DNA of 47,840 nucleotides from UBA6264 sp964531505 (GTDB lineage Bacteria; Patescibacteriota; Patescibacteriia; UBA2591; UBA6264). The stretch lies in assembly GCA_964531505.1 (NCBI GenBank), contig CAZHDT010000001.1, forward strand, positions 1 to 47,840, read 5' to 3'. A model generated the notes under the pieces. The model searched no databases and was not told the origin of the DNA. It saw nothing but the letters and a program-made list of their open reading frames with translations. Shown one piece after another: positions 1-6,242 of the stretch. Within the stretch, counting starts at the first letter, position 1. The number at the start of each line of letters is the position of its first letter. The position numbers and the translations under genes were made by a program.

Positions 1-63
1 AAAATTAATTCTTAGGAATAAATATTTGCGTGGCGTTCAAATTCAATAAAAAAGTAATTAAAA

Positions 64-76
64 GGGGACAGTCCCC
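64..76. repeat. palindrome GGGGACAGTCCCC
   Basis: A perfect 13-bp palindrome with a 5-bp stem and 3-nt loop, flanked by A-runs. A degenerate relative lies at 240-252 (GGGA stem, TCCC return), and AGAGACTGTCTCT lies at 455-467. Such GGGGAC/GTCCCC palindromes are known REP-like elements in many environmental genomes. That this one is mobilised by a RAYT-type transposase is only inference, as no transposase is in the window. Confidence 0.5.
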
Positions 77-134
77 GAAAAATACCTCTCGCAAACCTGC
101 TTCCAGCTAAGATTTCCGAGCGGTTTTTAAAAAA

Positions 135-151
135 TAGTCGAATATCGACTA
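135..151. repeat. hairpin TAGTCGA-ATA-TCGACTA
   Basis: A perfect 7-bp stem with a 3-nt loop in AT-rich non-coding DNA. It has no adjacent gene end to terminate, so it is listed as a palindrome rather than a terminator. Confidence 0.45.
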
Positions 152-292
152 CTCTTTAAAAAAAGCGTCAATTATTTTTTTGTAATGGAAAAAGGTGTTA
201 GGTATATTTCGTTTTAATACCCCATTTATTTTTTTAAAAGGGGACTACTCCCAAATTTATTTCACAAATAAAATTAAATTAATAATACAAAT

Positions 293-442
293 ATGAAAAA
301 AAGCAATTGGCTAGGATTTTTGGGTTTTCTTGGTTTTTTGGGAAAATATAATGCATGGAATTATTTAAATTTTCTTCACTTTCTTAATTTTCTCCATTTT
401 ATAAGATTTTTTTATTCCCAAGAGAATCTAAAAAATAAATAA
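293..442 (+). CDS. 49-residue Gly-Phe-Leu repeat micropeptide
   Basis: An ATG-started frame of 49 codons. The protein begins MKKSNW, then runs through LGF repeated three times, then a second series built on LNF/LHF, and ends in a polar Lys/Asn tail. The two halves look like an internal repeat with period three to six, aromatic and hydrophobic throughout, so it could be a membrane-active or amphipathic peptide. Short LGFLGFLGF openings are known from DUF3796-type and other small membrane proteins, but no family is claimed. There is no Shine-Dalgarno sequence, which is normal for this genome. A palindrome (455-467) and a terminator-like hairpin (476-493) follow. The regular repeat argues for a real gene; translation is unproven. 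Confidence 0.5.
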   Translation: MKKSNWLGFLGFLGFLGKYNAWNYLNFLHFLNFLHFIRFFYSQENLKNK

Positions 443-454
443 AATTTTAAAAAA

Positions 455-467
455 AGAGACTGTCTCT
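455..467. repeat. palindrome AGAGACTGTCTCT
   Basis: A perfect short palindrome (5-bp stem, CTG loop) of the same design as 64-76. A related AGACTAGTCT sits at 2677-2686, so the type recurs in this island. Confidence 0.45.
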
Positions 468-475
468 GAATTTTT

Positions 476-498
476 CAAGGCCATCAGGCCTTGTTTTA
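476..498 (+). terminator. hairpin with short T tract
   Basis: CAAGGCC (476-482), loop ATCA, GGCCTTG (487-493), then TTTT. It could end the transcript of the upstream micropeptide and lies just before the lexA promoter. Confidence 0.5.
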
Positions 499-499
499 G

Positions 500-508
500 T
501 TATCCACA
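500..508 (+). promoter_or_regulatory. perfect DnaA box TTATCCACA
   Basis: An exact match to the consensus DnaA box, 8 bp upstream of the lexA -35 element. Other exact copies in the window are at 3023-3031, 9416-9424, 31095-31103 and 31127-31135. A single box could occur by chance in AT-rich DNA, but its place next to a promoter fits regulation by DnaA. Confidence 0.45.
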
Positions 509-516
509 GTCTATAT

Positions 517-545
517 TTGACAACTTAATATTATTTCAGTATAAT
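517..545 (+). promoter_or_regulatory. consensus sigma-70 promoter of lexA-like gene
   Basis: TTGACA (517-522), a 17-bp spacer and TATAAT (540-545): a full consensus match, 26 bp before the start codon. Such a strong promoter fits a gene held down by its own repressor. Confidence 0.85.
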
Positions 546-550
546 ATGAA

Positions 551-563
551 TGTTAGGTAAACA
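551..563. promoter_or_regulatory. candidate repressor operator TGTT-N5-AACA
   Basis: An inverted repeat TGTT/AACA with a 5-bp centre lies at the expected transcription start, just below the -10 box. A dyad here is what an autoregulated LexA would need. It matches neither the E. coli nor the Bacillus SOS box, so the assignment is inference. Confidence 0.35.
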
Positions 564-571
564 ACAAAATT

Positions 572-1216
572 ATGGAAATATTAACCCCAAAACAAGAAAT
601 AATACTACAAGCCATTAAAAAGTTTTTTTCTGAAAATAGAAAAATGCCCACAATAAGAGAATTAAAAGAAGAAAGCGCTAAATTAGGATTGAGATTTAAG
701 AGCTTGCGAAGCGTGTTTTTATATCTTAACGTGTTAGAAAAAAAAGGATTTATAAAAAGGGTTTCTCGAGATAGGGGAATTGAATTAAAAAATCATGCTG
801 TAAATAATTTTATTAATGTACCTGTTTTAGGCATGGTCAATGCCGGTAGCCCAACTTTTTTTGCAGAACAAAATATAGAGGGTTATTTAAAGGTTTCTAG
901 GGCGTTATTAAAAAATAGAGAGGTTTTTGCTGTTAGGGTTTTTGGCGATTCTATGAATTTAGCCAAAATAAATGGGAAAAAAATTAAAGAAGATGATTTA
1001 ATTCTTGTTGATTATCAAGTTAAAAATTTTAACAATGGTGATAAAGTTCTGACCATTATTGATGGATTGGCCACAGTAAAGATATTTAAAAAAATAAACA
1101 AAAAAATGATTGGATTGTTTCCTGAATCGACAAACAAAAAGCATCAGCCAATTTATCTAACACCATCTGACGATTTTATCATCAATGGCAAAGTAATAGA
1201 TGTTTTGGGAGCTTAA
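572..1216 (+). CDS. lexA: LexA-type repressor / S24 autopeptidase
   Basis: SOS-type transcriptional repressor that cleaves itself when RecA filaments form. Residues 1-75 form a winged helix-turn-helix DNA-binding domain; residues 83-214 are the peptidase S24 domain. The cleavage bond Ala91-Gly92, the catalytic Ser127 (GDSM) and the Lys170 base (ATVKIF) are all visible, so it should be active. The length of 214 is typical of LexA. The start is the ATG 26 bp after a consensus -10 box. Downstream lie a restriction-modification pair and a dinD-like locus; dinD is an SOS gene in E. coli, so a shared damage response is plausible. It could instead be a prophage- or island-borne LexA-like regulator, not the main one of the cell. 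Confidence 0.88.
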   Translation: MEILTPKQEIILQAIKKFFSENRKMPTIRELKEESAKLGLRFKSLRSVFLYLNVLEKKGFIKRVSRDRGIELKNHAVNNFINVPVLGMVNAGSPTFFAEQNIEGYLKVSRALLKNREVFAVRVFGDSMNLAKINGKKIKEDDLILVDYQVKNFNNGDKVLTIIDGLATVKIFKKINKKMIGLFPESTNKKHQPIYLTPSDDFIINGKVIDVLGA

Positions 1217-1297
1217 AAATTTGTTCGAAAAGAAATAGCCCGTTTAAATATAATTTGATATAATAATTAACGTGAGCAAGTCTGATAAAAATAAATT

Positions 1298-2104
1298 ATG
1301 ATTAAGGCATATTTTAAAAGAAATAATTTTACTTTATACCACAATGATTGCTTAAAAATTTTAGAGGCGATTCCTGAAAATTCAGTTGATATGATTTTTG
1401 CCGATCCCCCTTATTTTCTTTCTAATGGAGGCTTTACTTGTAAAAATGGCAGAATGGTCAGTGTTGATAAGGGAAAATGGGATGTAACGAATGGCTTAAA
1501 AAAAGATTTTGAATTTCATTTAGAATGGATAATGGCCTGCCATAGAGTTTTAAAACCAGGCGGTACGATTTGGATTTCTGGGACATATCACTCAATTTAT
1601 CAGTGCGGTTTTGCCCTGCAGGTGAATAAGTTTCATATTTTGAATGATATTGCCTGGTTTAAACCCAATGCTTCGCCAAATTTAAGCTGCCGTTTTTTTA
1701 CAGCTAGTCATGAGACTTTGATTTGGGCAAGGAAAGACAAAAAAGAAAAACACATTTTTAATTATGATTTAATGAAAAATGGCATGTGGCCGGAAGATGC
1801 TCTAAAAAAGCCGGGACTTCAAATGCGCTCTGTTTGGTCAATAGGCACCCCAAAGCCAATTGAAAAGAAATTTGGCAAACACCCAACACAAAAACCAGAG
1901 GATTTATTAAAACGTATCGTGCTTGCAAGTACCAATAAAGGCGACTTGATAATTGATCCATTTACTGGAAGCTCAACAACGGGAATTATTGCTCATCTTC
2001 TAGGGCGAAAATTTATAGGGATTGATATGGATAAAAAATATCTTGTTTTATCAAAAAAACGATTTGAAGAATTAAATAAAAATTTAAAAAGTAAATATTC
2101 TTAA
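1298..2104 (+). CDS. DpnA-like DNA adenine methyltransferase (GATC type)
   Basis: S-adenosylmethionine-dependent DNA N6-adenine methyltransferase. The catalytic DPPY motif is at about residues 36-39 within ADPPYFLSNGG, and the SAM-binding motif DPFTGSSTTG comes near residue 220, so the order is that of a beta-class enzyme. Conserved stretches (VSVDKGKWD, NLSCRFFT, KHPTQKPE) closely resemble the DpnA/M.DpnIIB family, which modifies GATC. Specificity is therefore inferred from similarity remembered, not tested. At 268 residues it is full length. The next gene, 18 bp on, is a putative nuclease, which makes a type II restriction-modification pair. No partner DpnM-like methylase is seen. Confidence 0.88.
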   Translation: MIKAYFKRNNFTLYHNDCLKILEAIPENSVDMIFADPPYFLSNGGFTCKNGRMVSVDKGKWDVTNGLKKDFEFHLEWIMACHRVLKPGGTIWISGTYHSIYQCGFALQVNKFHILNDIAWFKPNASPNLSCRFFTASHETLIWARKDKKEKHIFNYDLMKNGMWPEDALKKPGLQMRSVWSIGTPKPIEKKFGKHPTQKPEDLLKRIVLASTNKGDLIIDPFTGSSTTGIIAHLLGRKFIGIDMDKKYLVLSKKRFEELNKNLKSKYS

Positions 2105-2122
2105 AAATAATAAATTAATTTT

Positions 2123-2647
2123 ATGAAAAAAGGTGGAGTAGGTGGGACAAATACAAAAACAGGACTTTATTTTGAAGGCAAAGTCGATTTTCTAGATTTT
2201 ATAAAATTACAGAAAAATTATACCGTTAAAGGAAATACAATTTTTTATAATGAGAAAAAAGTGGGGTTGTCTTTTAAAAAACATGGGTTATATAGATATT
2301 TGGAAAAAGAGGGTACGGATTATAAAGAATTTATTTCTAAAAAAATTTTGCCCGATGATGTGATATTTGTTATCACTAGTAATACTTTCTTTATTATCGA
2401 AATAAAGTTCCAAGAAGTTGCGGGTTCTACTGATGAAAAATTGCAAACTTGCGATTTTAAGATTAAGCAATACAGAAAACTATTGTCGCGCTTGAATGTA
2501 GAAGTACAATATATTTATATTTTAAATGATTGGTTTAAAGATCCGGGATATAAAGATGTCCTCGATTATATTATCTCAATAAATGGCTGTTCATATTATT
2601 TTAATTATCTACCGTTGCAGAAAATAGGATTACCTATGCCTAAATGA
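2123..2647 (+). CDS. putative type II restriction endonuclease (PD-(D/E)XK)
   Basis: A 174-residue protein likely to cut unmethylated DNA of the sequence protected by the upstream methylase. The nuclease core reads PDD (77-79), a hydrophobic strand, then E93-I-K95, which matches PD...ExK. After it come GSTDEKLQT (101-109) and a basic helix, a pattern shared by several small restriction enzymes. The opening KKGGVGGTNTKTG is glycine-rich. The place immediately after a DNA methylase is the strongest functional argument. It is shorter than most GATC-cutting enzymes (DpnII is nearly 290 residues), so it belongs to a compact family rather than being a DpnII homologue. It ends with TGA. Confidence 0.72.
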   Translation: MKKGGVGGTNTKTGLYFEGKVDFLDFIKLQKNYTVKGNTIFYNEKKVGLSFKKHGLYRYLEKEGTDYKEFISKKILPDDVIFVITSNTFFIIEIKFQEVAGSTDEKLQTCDFKIKQYRKLLSRLNVEVQYIYILNDWFKDPGYKDVLDYIISINGCSYYFNYLPLQKIGLPMPK

Positions 2648-2683
2648 AAAAGTCTAAAAATTAATTAATTTAACAGAGACTAG

Positions 2684-2809
2684 TCTATAAACAATTTAAC
2701 TGAAATAAAATCGTCTAAAAATGAAGTGATGAAGATAATCGATAATGATACGTTTAATTTTTCTAAAACGGTCTATTTAAAATTAAAAGTTGATGACCAC
2801 TATTCCTAA
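2684..2809 (+). pseudogene. possible degraded coding remnant
   Basis: Between the nuclease gene and the dinD-like locus there are 284 bp without an intact gene. One frame from 2684 stays open for 41 codons and reads like protein (for example KIIDNDTFNFSKTVYLKLKVDD). After a TAA it continues as another protein-like run (FVNFSTEMIFKDY) to about 2880. This suggests a decayed gene interrupted by stop codons. The family is not recognised. Confidence 0.3.
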
Positions 2810-2931
2810 TTTGTTAATTTCAGTACAGAGATGATATTTAAAGATTATTTAATGGAGTATTTTTTGCTTATCATTTAATAAAGATATTGATATTATTTAA
2901 ATATAATTTATTTTTAAATAGATTTATGCCT

Positions 2932-3087
2932 AATGAGATAACGCCATCTGCTTCCAATAAAAATTTTGAGAGTATTAAAAAAGTTGATAAAAATGAAATT
3001 GAATATTGGAAAGCTCATGAATTGTGGATAACCATTTTCACCACCAATTTGATATTCAAATATTATTGTGATAATATGATTGTATGA
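2932..3087 (+). pseudogene. N-terminal fragment of a DinD-like protein
   Basis: The frame reads MPNEITPSASNKNFESIKKVDKNE..., ending EYWKAHELW and then a run of unrelated hydrophobic residues. The part FESIKKVDKNEIEYW matches the opening of DinD (FE-x-IK...EYWSARELQ). The rest of DinD does not follow in frame; a similar YYSARKIF motif restarts in the next gene, about 80 bp on in another frame. The stop overlaps the next start as ATGA. Most likely this is the 5' remnant of dinD broken by an indel or a small insertion. A longer frame open from 2887 gives no better start. Confidence 0.5.
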
Positions 3088-3611
3088 TATATTATTCTGC
3101 CAGGAAAATTTTTAAAAAATTAGGGTATAGCCGTTGGCAAAAATTTGAGAGATTAATTCAAAGATCTTTGAATTTGATAAAAAATAGTTTAAAGGAAGGT
3201 TGTATCAAAAAAACAAAAATAGAAGTTTTTATCGGCAGCGGGGCTAAAAGAAAAATCATAGATTATTTATTAGACAAAAAAGCATTTAATCTTGTATGTG
3301 AAATGGCTCAGAGTTATAAATTGAATAAATCTCATTTATTACGGAACGAAACACTTATTTTGTCTCAACTAAAAAAATATTGTGATTTAAAAAAAATAAA
3401 ATTTGAATTTCAGTATCAATTAGGAAAATATTTTTTTGATTGTAAAATTAGAAATATTTTAATTGAATTTGATGAACCGCACCATGAAGAAAAGAAAGTT
3501 TTGATCAATGATAAAAAAAAGAATAAAATAGCGAAAGAAAGTCATTATAAACTCTTAAGATTCACATTAAAAGACGATATCATTGATATTATTTATAAAG
3601 TGTTTAGTTGA
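3084..3611 (+). CDS. DinD/BRO-N-like domain fused to a Vsr/DUF559-like nuclease
   Basis: A 175-residue two-part protein. Residues 3-85 resemble the first half of DinD and BRO-N/antirepressor proteins: YSARKIFKKLGYSRWQKFERLI, then IGSGAKRKIIDYLLDKKAFNLV. Residues 87-170 look like a single-strand-end or mismatch-type PD-(D/E)XK nuclease: Glu89, Asp119 in the FFDC strand, Glu128-F-Asp130, His133-His134, a basic helix (Lys144-Lys148) and LLRF near 157-160, as in Vsr and DUF559 proteins. The following gene carries the missing second half of DinD. So this is either a dinD gene invaded by a nuclease domain or a genuine antirepressor-nuclease fusion. Stop is TGA. Confidence 0.6.
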   Translation: MIYYSARKIFKKLGYSRWQKFERLIQRSLNLIKNSLKEGCIKKTKIEVFIGSGAKRKIIDYLLDKKAFNLVCEMAQSYKLNKSHLLRNETLILSQLKKYCDLKKIKFEFQYQLGKYFFDCKIRNILIEFDEPHHEEKKVLINDKKKNKIAKESHYKLLRFTLKDDIIDIIYKVFS

Positions 3612-3633
3612 TTTTAAAAAATAAAATAAAAAA

Positions 3634-4074
3634 ATGAAAAAAATTGCTATTTCAGACGAAAAGTTTTTTTCTGTGGCCAAACAAGCCGGTGTTACTAAAT
3701 TCGGGTTATTTAATGACGCTGGATATAGAGGTCTTTATGGCATGCCCCTATCAGGTGTTGAACGGAAGAAAGGAATAAAAAAGAGAGAATTATTAGATAG
3801 GGCTGGTTCTACTGAATTGGCGGCTAATTTATTTCGCATTACCCAAACCGACGAAAAGTTGAGAAAGGATAAAATAAAAGGGGATTATTCAGCCTCTCAA
3901 ACTCATTTTATGGTTGGAGGAAAGGTAAGACAAACTATTAAAGAAATTGGCGGGACAACTCCAGAACATCTACCTACAGAAAAACACATCAAAGAAGTAA
4001 AAAAAGAAATAAAAAAATTGGAGAATATAAAAAATAAAAAGATTGAAGTTAATAATAAAATTAAGTCTTTGTAG
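3634..4074 (+). CDS. C-terminal half of DinD-like DNA-damage protein
   Basis: A 146-residue protein matching the second half of DinD: AGVTKFGLFNDAGYRGLYG near the start, then GSTELAANLFRITQTDEKLRKD, THFMVGGKVRQTIKEIGGTTPEHLPTE, and a lysine-rich coiled C-terminus. Complete DinD proteins run about 270-290 residues, so this is half-sized. It starts 22 bp after the nuclease-fusion gene, and together the two supply most of a DinD. It may be expressed as a separate subunit or be what remains after a break. DinD is SOS-induced in E. coli and reported to act on RecA filaments; its exact role here is unknown. Confidence 0.65.
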   Translation: MKKIAISDEKFFSVAKQAGVTKFGLFNDAGYRGLYGMPLSGVERKKGIKKRELLDRAGSTELAANLFRITQTDEKLRKDKIKGDYSASQTHFMVGGKVRQTIKEIGGTTPEHLPTEKHIKEVKKEIKKLENIKNKKIEVNNKIKSL

Positions 4075-4170
4075 TTAAATCAGGTATGTAAATATACTCA
4101 TTTGATTGCTGAATAACAGTTCTAACATCCCGCCAGAGGCGGACAGGCCGTTCACGATCTGGAGCCAATG

Positions 4171-4233
4171 TAATGGAAATGCATAGGTTTGACATAATTT
4201 TACAGCTGATATATAATGGAAATGCATAGGTTT
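4171..4233 (+). repeat. pair of 20-bp direct repeats framing a promoter
   Basis: TAATGGAAATGCATAGGTTT occurs at 4171-4190 and again, exactly, at 4214-4233, 43 bp apart (about four helical turns). The first copy runs into the -35 box and the second starts in the -10 box of the promoter at 4189-4217. Each contains the palindrome ATGCAT. This looks like a two-site operator for the HTH protein encoded 13 bp downstream. Confidence 0.75.
4189..4217 (+). promoter_or_regulatory. consensus promoter of the HATPase/STAS pair
   Basis: TTGACA (4189-4194), 17-bp spacer, TATAAT (4212-4217): a full consensus match, 28 bp before the ATG at 4246. Both boxes overlap the direct repeats, so a protein bound there would block or bend the promoter. 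Confidence 0.85.
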
Positions 4234-4245
4234 AAATAAATATAT

Positions 4246-4977
4246 ATGAACTCAGAGTTAATAACAATTGGGCAAGTGTCTAAAATGATTGGGGTTTCTA
4301 TTGATACCTTACGTCGTTGGGACAAAGAGGGAAAGTTATCACCGATTCGCAGAAAAAAGGAAACAGGATATAGATATTATAAAAAAAAAGATATTGAAAG
4401 TTATAATGTGAAAAATCTGTTTAGGTTAGCAAGGTTTTGGATTGAGGATGACTCTGGCTTCGAGCCTCTCCACGATTTTTATTGTCCTGACAGTTCTGTG
4501 TTTAATGCGTGGATAAAAAGGATGGAAAATGAATTAGGAAGAGTAAAGGGATTAAATTTAATATTCCCTTTAATTTCAGCCATTGCTGCTGAAATTGGCG
4601 ATAATTCTTTCAATCATAATTTAGGCAACTGGCCGGATATTCCTGGCATAATTTTTGCATATAATTTAAATAAAAGAATAGTAGTTTTAGCGGATAGAGG
4701 GCGAGGTATATTAACAACCTTGAGAAACGTTGAACCGAATTTGGCAAATCACCAAGATGCTTTATATGTTGCTTTTACAAAACTTATTTCAGGGCGCCCG
4801 GGAGAATCAAGAGGAAATGGATTGAAATTTGTAAAGGATGTTGTGATGAAGAATGAAATAGGCTTATTTTTTCAAACGGGTGATGCATATTTTGAAATTA
4901 AAAAAAAGAATCCTAATTTCAAAATAAAAAAATCAAAGATTAATTTTCATGGATGTTTAGCTTTAATTAAATTTTAA
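4246..4977 (+). CDS. MerR-type HTH fused to a GHKL/HATPase domain
   Basis: A 243-residue regulator. Residues 5-53 are a MerR-like winged helix (TIGQVSKMIGVSIDTLRRWDKEGKL, then GYRYY). Residues about 105-243 form a histidine-kinase-like ATP-binding domain: N-box Glu116 to Asn120-Ser-Phe-Asn123, G1 box Asp150-R-G-R-Gly154, and G2 box Gly190-N-Gly192-Leu193. No kinase phospho-acceptor domain is present, so it is more like an anti-sigma-type ATPase or a ligand-gated switch than a sensor kinase. A STAS-like gene follows 7 bp on, the usual partner of such ATPases. The promoter is consensus with two 20-bp operator-like repeats, so autoregulation is likely. The signal sensed is unknown. Confidence 0.75.
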   Translation: MNSELITIGQVSKMIGVSIDTLRRWDKEGKLSPIRRKKETGYRYYKKKDIESYNVKNLFRLARFWIEDDSGFEPLHDFYCPDSSVFNAWIKRMENELGRVKGLNLIFPLISAIAAEIGDNSFNHNLGNWPDIPGIIFAYNLNKRIVVLADRGRGILTTLRNVEPNLANHQDALYVAFTKLISGRPGESRGNGLKFVKDVVMKNEIGLFFQTGDAYFEIKKKNPNFKIKKSKINFHGCLALIKF

Positions 4978-4984
4978 TAAACGT

Positions 4985-5425
4985 ATGATTATAGAGTTAA
5001 AAAAATTTGGAACAACCTTAGTTAGTAGGCAATTTGGAAAAGAATCTTTTGCTGCTTTTTTGCCGTCTTTAAAAAGAGTTCAAGACGACGAGATGGTTGA
5101 AGTTGATTTTTTAGGGGTTGTAACTTTTACGCCTTCTTGGGGTGATGAGTTTTTAGGTCCCTTGCTTAATAAATTTAAAGATAAGTTAGTATTAAAAAAT
5201 ACTGAAAATTTATCAGTTCAGGCGACATTATACTTATTGGAAAAAATTTATAAAAATAAATTTAAAGTAAAAAAAGAGATACGGAAAGCTGGTGTTTTAT
5301 GTGAGGGTAAAAATGCGACGTTTATAAACTGTGAAGGCGTTGGTCCTGATGCGGGAATGATAGACAAAGGGGAAAATACAACTTCGATAGATTCAAAATG
5401 GAGGGCTACTAGAAGAAATAAATAA
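4985..5425 (+). CDS. STAS-like (DUF4325) partner protein
   Basis: A 146-residue protein whose first 85 residues match the STAS-like DUF4325 pattern: basic SRQFGKES near residues 14-21, a V-x-VDFLGVVTFTPSWGDEFLGPL core at about 39-59, and a helix-strand end. In SpoIIAA-type systems a STAS protein binds the ATPase partner; here the upstream gene encodes exactly such an ATPase domain, 7 bp away in the same operon. The serine normally phosphorylated in SpoIIAA is not obvious, so binding rather than phosphorylation may matter. The last 45 residues are rich in Gly, Cys and Asn and unlike a STAS fold. It may be an added tail or an altered 3' end. Confidence 0.65.
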   Translation: MIIELKKFGTTLVSRQFGKESFAAFLPSLKRVQDDEMVEVDFLGVVTFTPSWGDEFLGPLLNKFKDKLVLKNTENLSVQATLYLLEKIYKNKFKVKKEIRKAGVLCEGKNATFINCEGVGPDAGMIDKGENTTSIDSKWRATRRNK

Positions 5426-5491
5426 ATTATTAGATTAAATATCTCGGGTGAATGAAGATTATTTGGATATCCAGGTTCCTGCCTCGTCCCG

Positions 5492-5511
5492 TCGCCTGAG
5501 CGATTTTTTTT
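5492..5511 (+). terminator. short hairpin with T8
   Basis: TCGC, loop CTGA, GCGA, then eight T residues (5504-5511). The stem is only 4 bp, but GC-rich with a long T tract, and it lies after the STAS-like gene. It likely ends the 4246-5425 operon. Confidence 0.5.
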
Positions 5512-5594
5512 AATACCTCAGAATTTTATGTATTATACATATATATTATGGGGCTTAAAATCTAAAAATTAATATTTGCGTTATCAAAAAAAAT

Positions 5595-6182
5595 ATGAAA
5601 AAATTATCTCAAAGAGGATTTTCAGTAATAATATTAACAGTAGTCATTATTTTAGTAATTACTGGCGTAGGCATTGTAGTTTGGAAACAAGGGTGGATAT
5701 CAAAAACTCCTGTAGTGACAGGAAATTCGATATCTATCCCGATTTTGGACGAAACCGCTAATTGGGAAACTTTCGTTTCTATTAATAATGGTGTCACATT
5801 TCTTTATCCAGAAAATTTATCAACTAGCTACATCAGTCCTCAAGGATGGCCACCAGAGCTATTGATAATAGATGACGCTGGATTTTCATGCGAAGAAGGC
5901 GGACTCGGGATTGATGGGCGTCCCGGCATGACCGTACAAAAGCAAATCAATAATATTATTTATTGCATTAATAGCGTCAGCGAGGGAGCTGATGGAACTT
6001 TTTATACGAATTATACTTATACATTTATAAAAGATTTAAAACTGGTTAAACTTAGTTTTACTTTAGCATATCCACAATGCGAAAATTATAATGATCCACA
6101 AAAGACAGAATGCGAGGAGGAATACCAGATTTTTGATTTAGATACGTTAATCAATCATGTTGCAGAAAGTATACAATTTTAA
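5595..6182 (+). CDS. membrane-anchored exported protein, pilin-like N-terminus
   Basis: The protein (195 residues) opens KKLSQRGFSVIILTVVIILVITGVG..., a short basic leader, Gly-Phe junction and one hydrophobic helix, as in type IV prepilins. The Glu usual at position 5 after the cleavage site is absent (Ile), so it may be an anchor rather than a pilus subunit. The outside domain contains FVSINNGVTFLYPENL, a strand pattern common in small exported Patescibacteria proteins, and four cysteines spread through it that could form disulfides. No function is recognised. It stands alone between two terminators. ATG is preceded by A-rich DNA with no ribosome binding site. Confidence 0.6.
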   Translation: MKKLSQRGFSVIILTVVIILVITGVGIVVWKQGWISKTPVVTGNSISIPILDETANWETFVSINNGVTFLYPENLSTSYISPQGWPPELLIIDDAGFSCEEGGLGIDGRPGMTVQKQINNIIYCINSVSEGADGTFYTNYTYTFIKDLKLVKLSFTLAYPQCENYNDPQKTECEEEYQIFDLDTLINHVAESIQF

Positions 6183-6207
6183 AAATATGTTTTTAAAGGT
6201 GGGATTA

Positions 6208-6236
6208 TTCACGAGTTTTTTTAGTTGTGGTATAAT
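6208..6236 (+). promoter_or_regulatory. promoter of tspO, start codon at +1
   Basis: TTCACG (6208-6213), 17-bp spacer, TATAAT (6231-6236). Only 6 nt separate the -10 box from the ATG at 6243, so the transcript would start at or next to the start codon (leaderless). Confidence 0.6.
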
Positions 6237-6242
6237 AGAATT

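Larger units (their letters stand above)
1..292. other. gene-free, palindrome-rich stretch
   Basis: No convincing coding frame is seen. The stretch is AT-rich and carries small hairpins (64-76, 135-151, and a degenerate one at 240-252), described separately. It may be an intergenic repeat cluster cut by the window edge. Confidence 0.5.

Noticed and set aside
1758..1961. Antisense reading frame within the methylase gene
   Set aside because: It is a shadow of the methylase coding pattern with no protein-like features of its own; the same holds for other antisense frames inside clear genes.
3023..3031. Perfect DnaA box within the dinD fragment
   Set aside because: It is an isolated site inside a coding remnant in AT-rich DNA with no promoter or origin features, so no function is claimed.
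4075..4245. CRISPR-like repeat from the two 20-bp copies
   Set aside because: Only two copies, 23 bp between them, overlapping promoter boxes, and no cas genes. An operator fits better.
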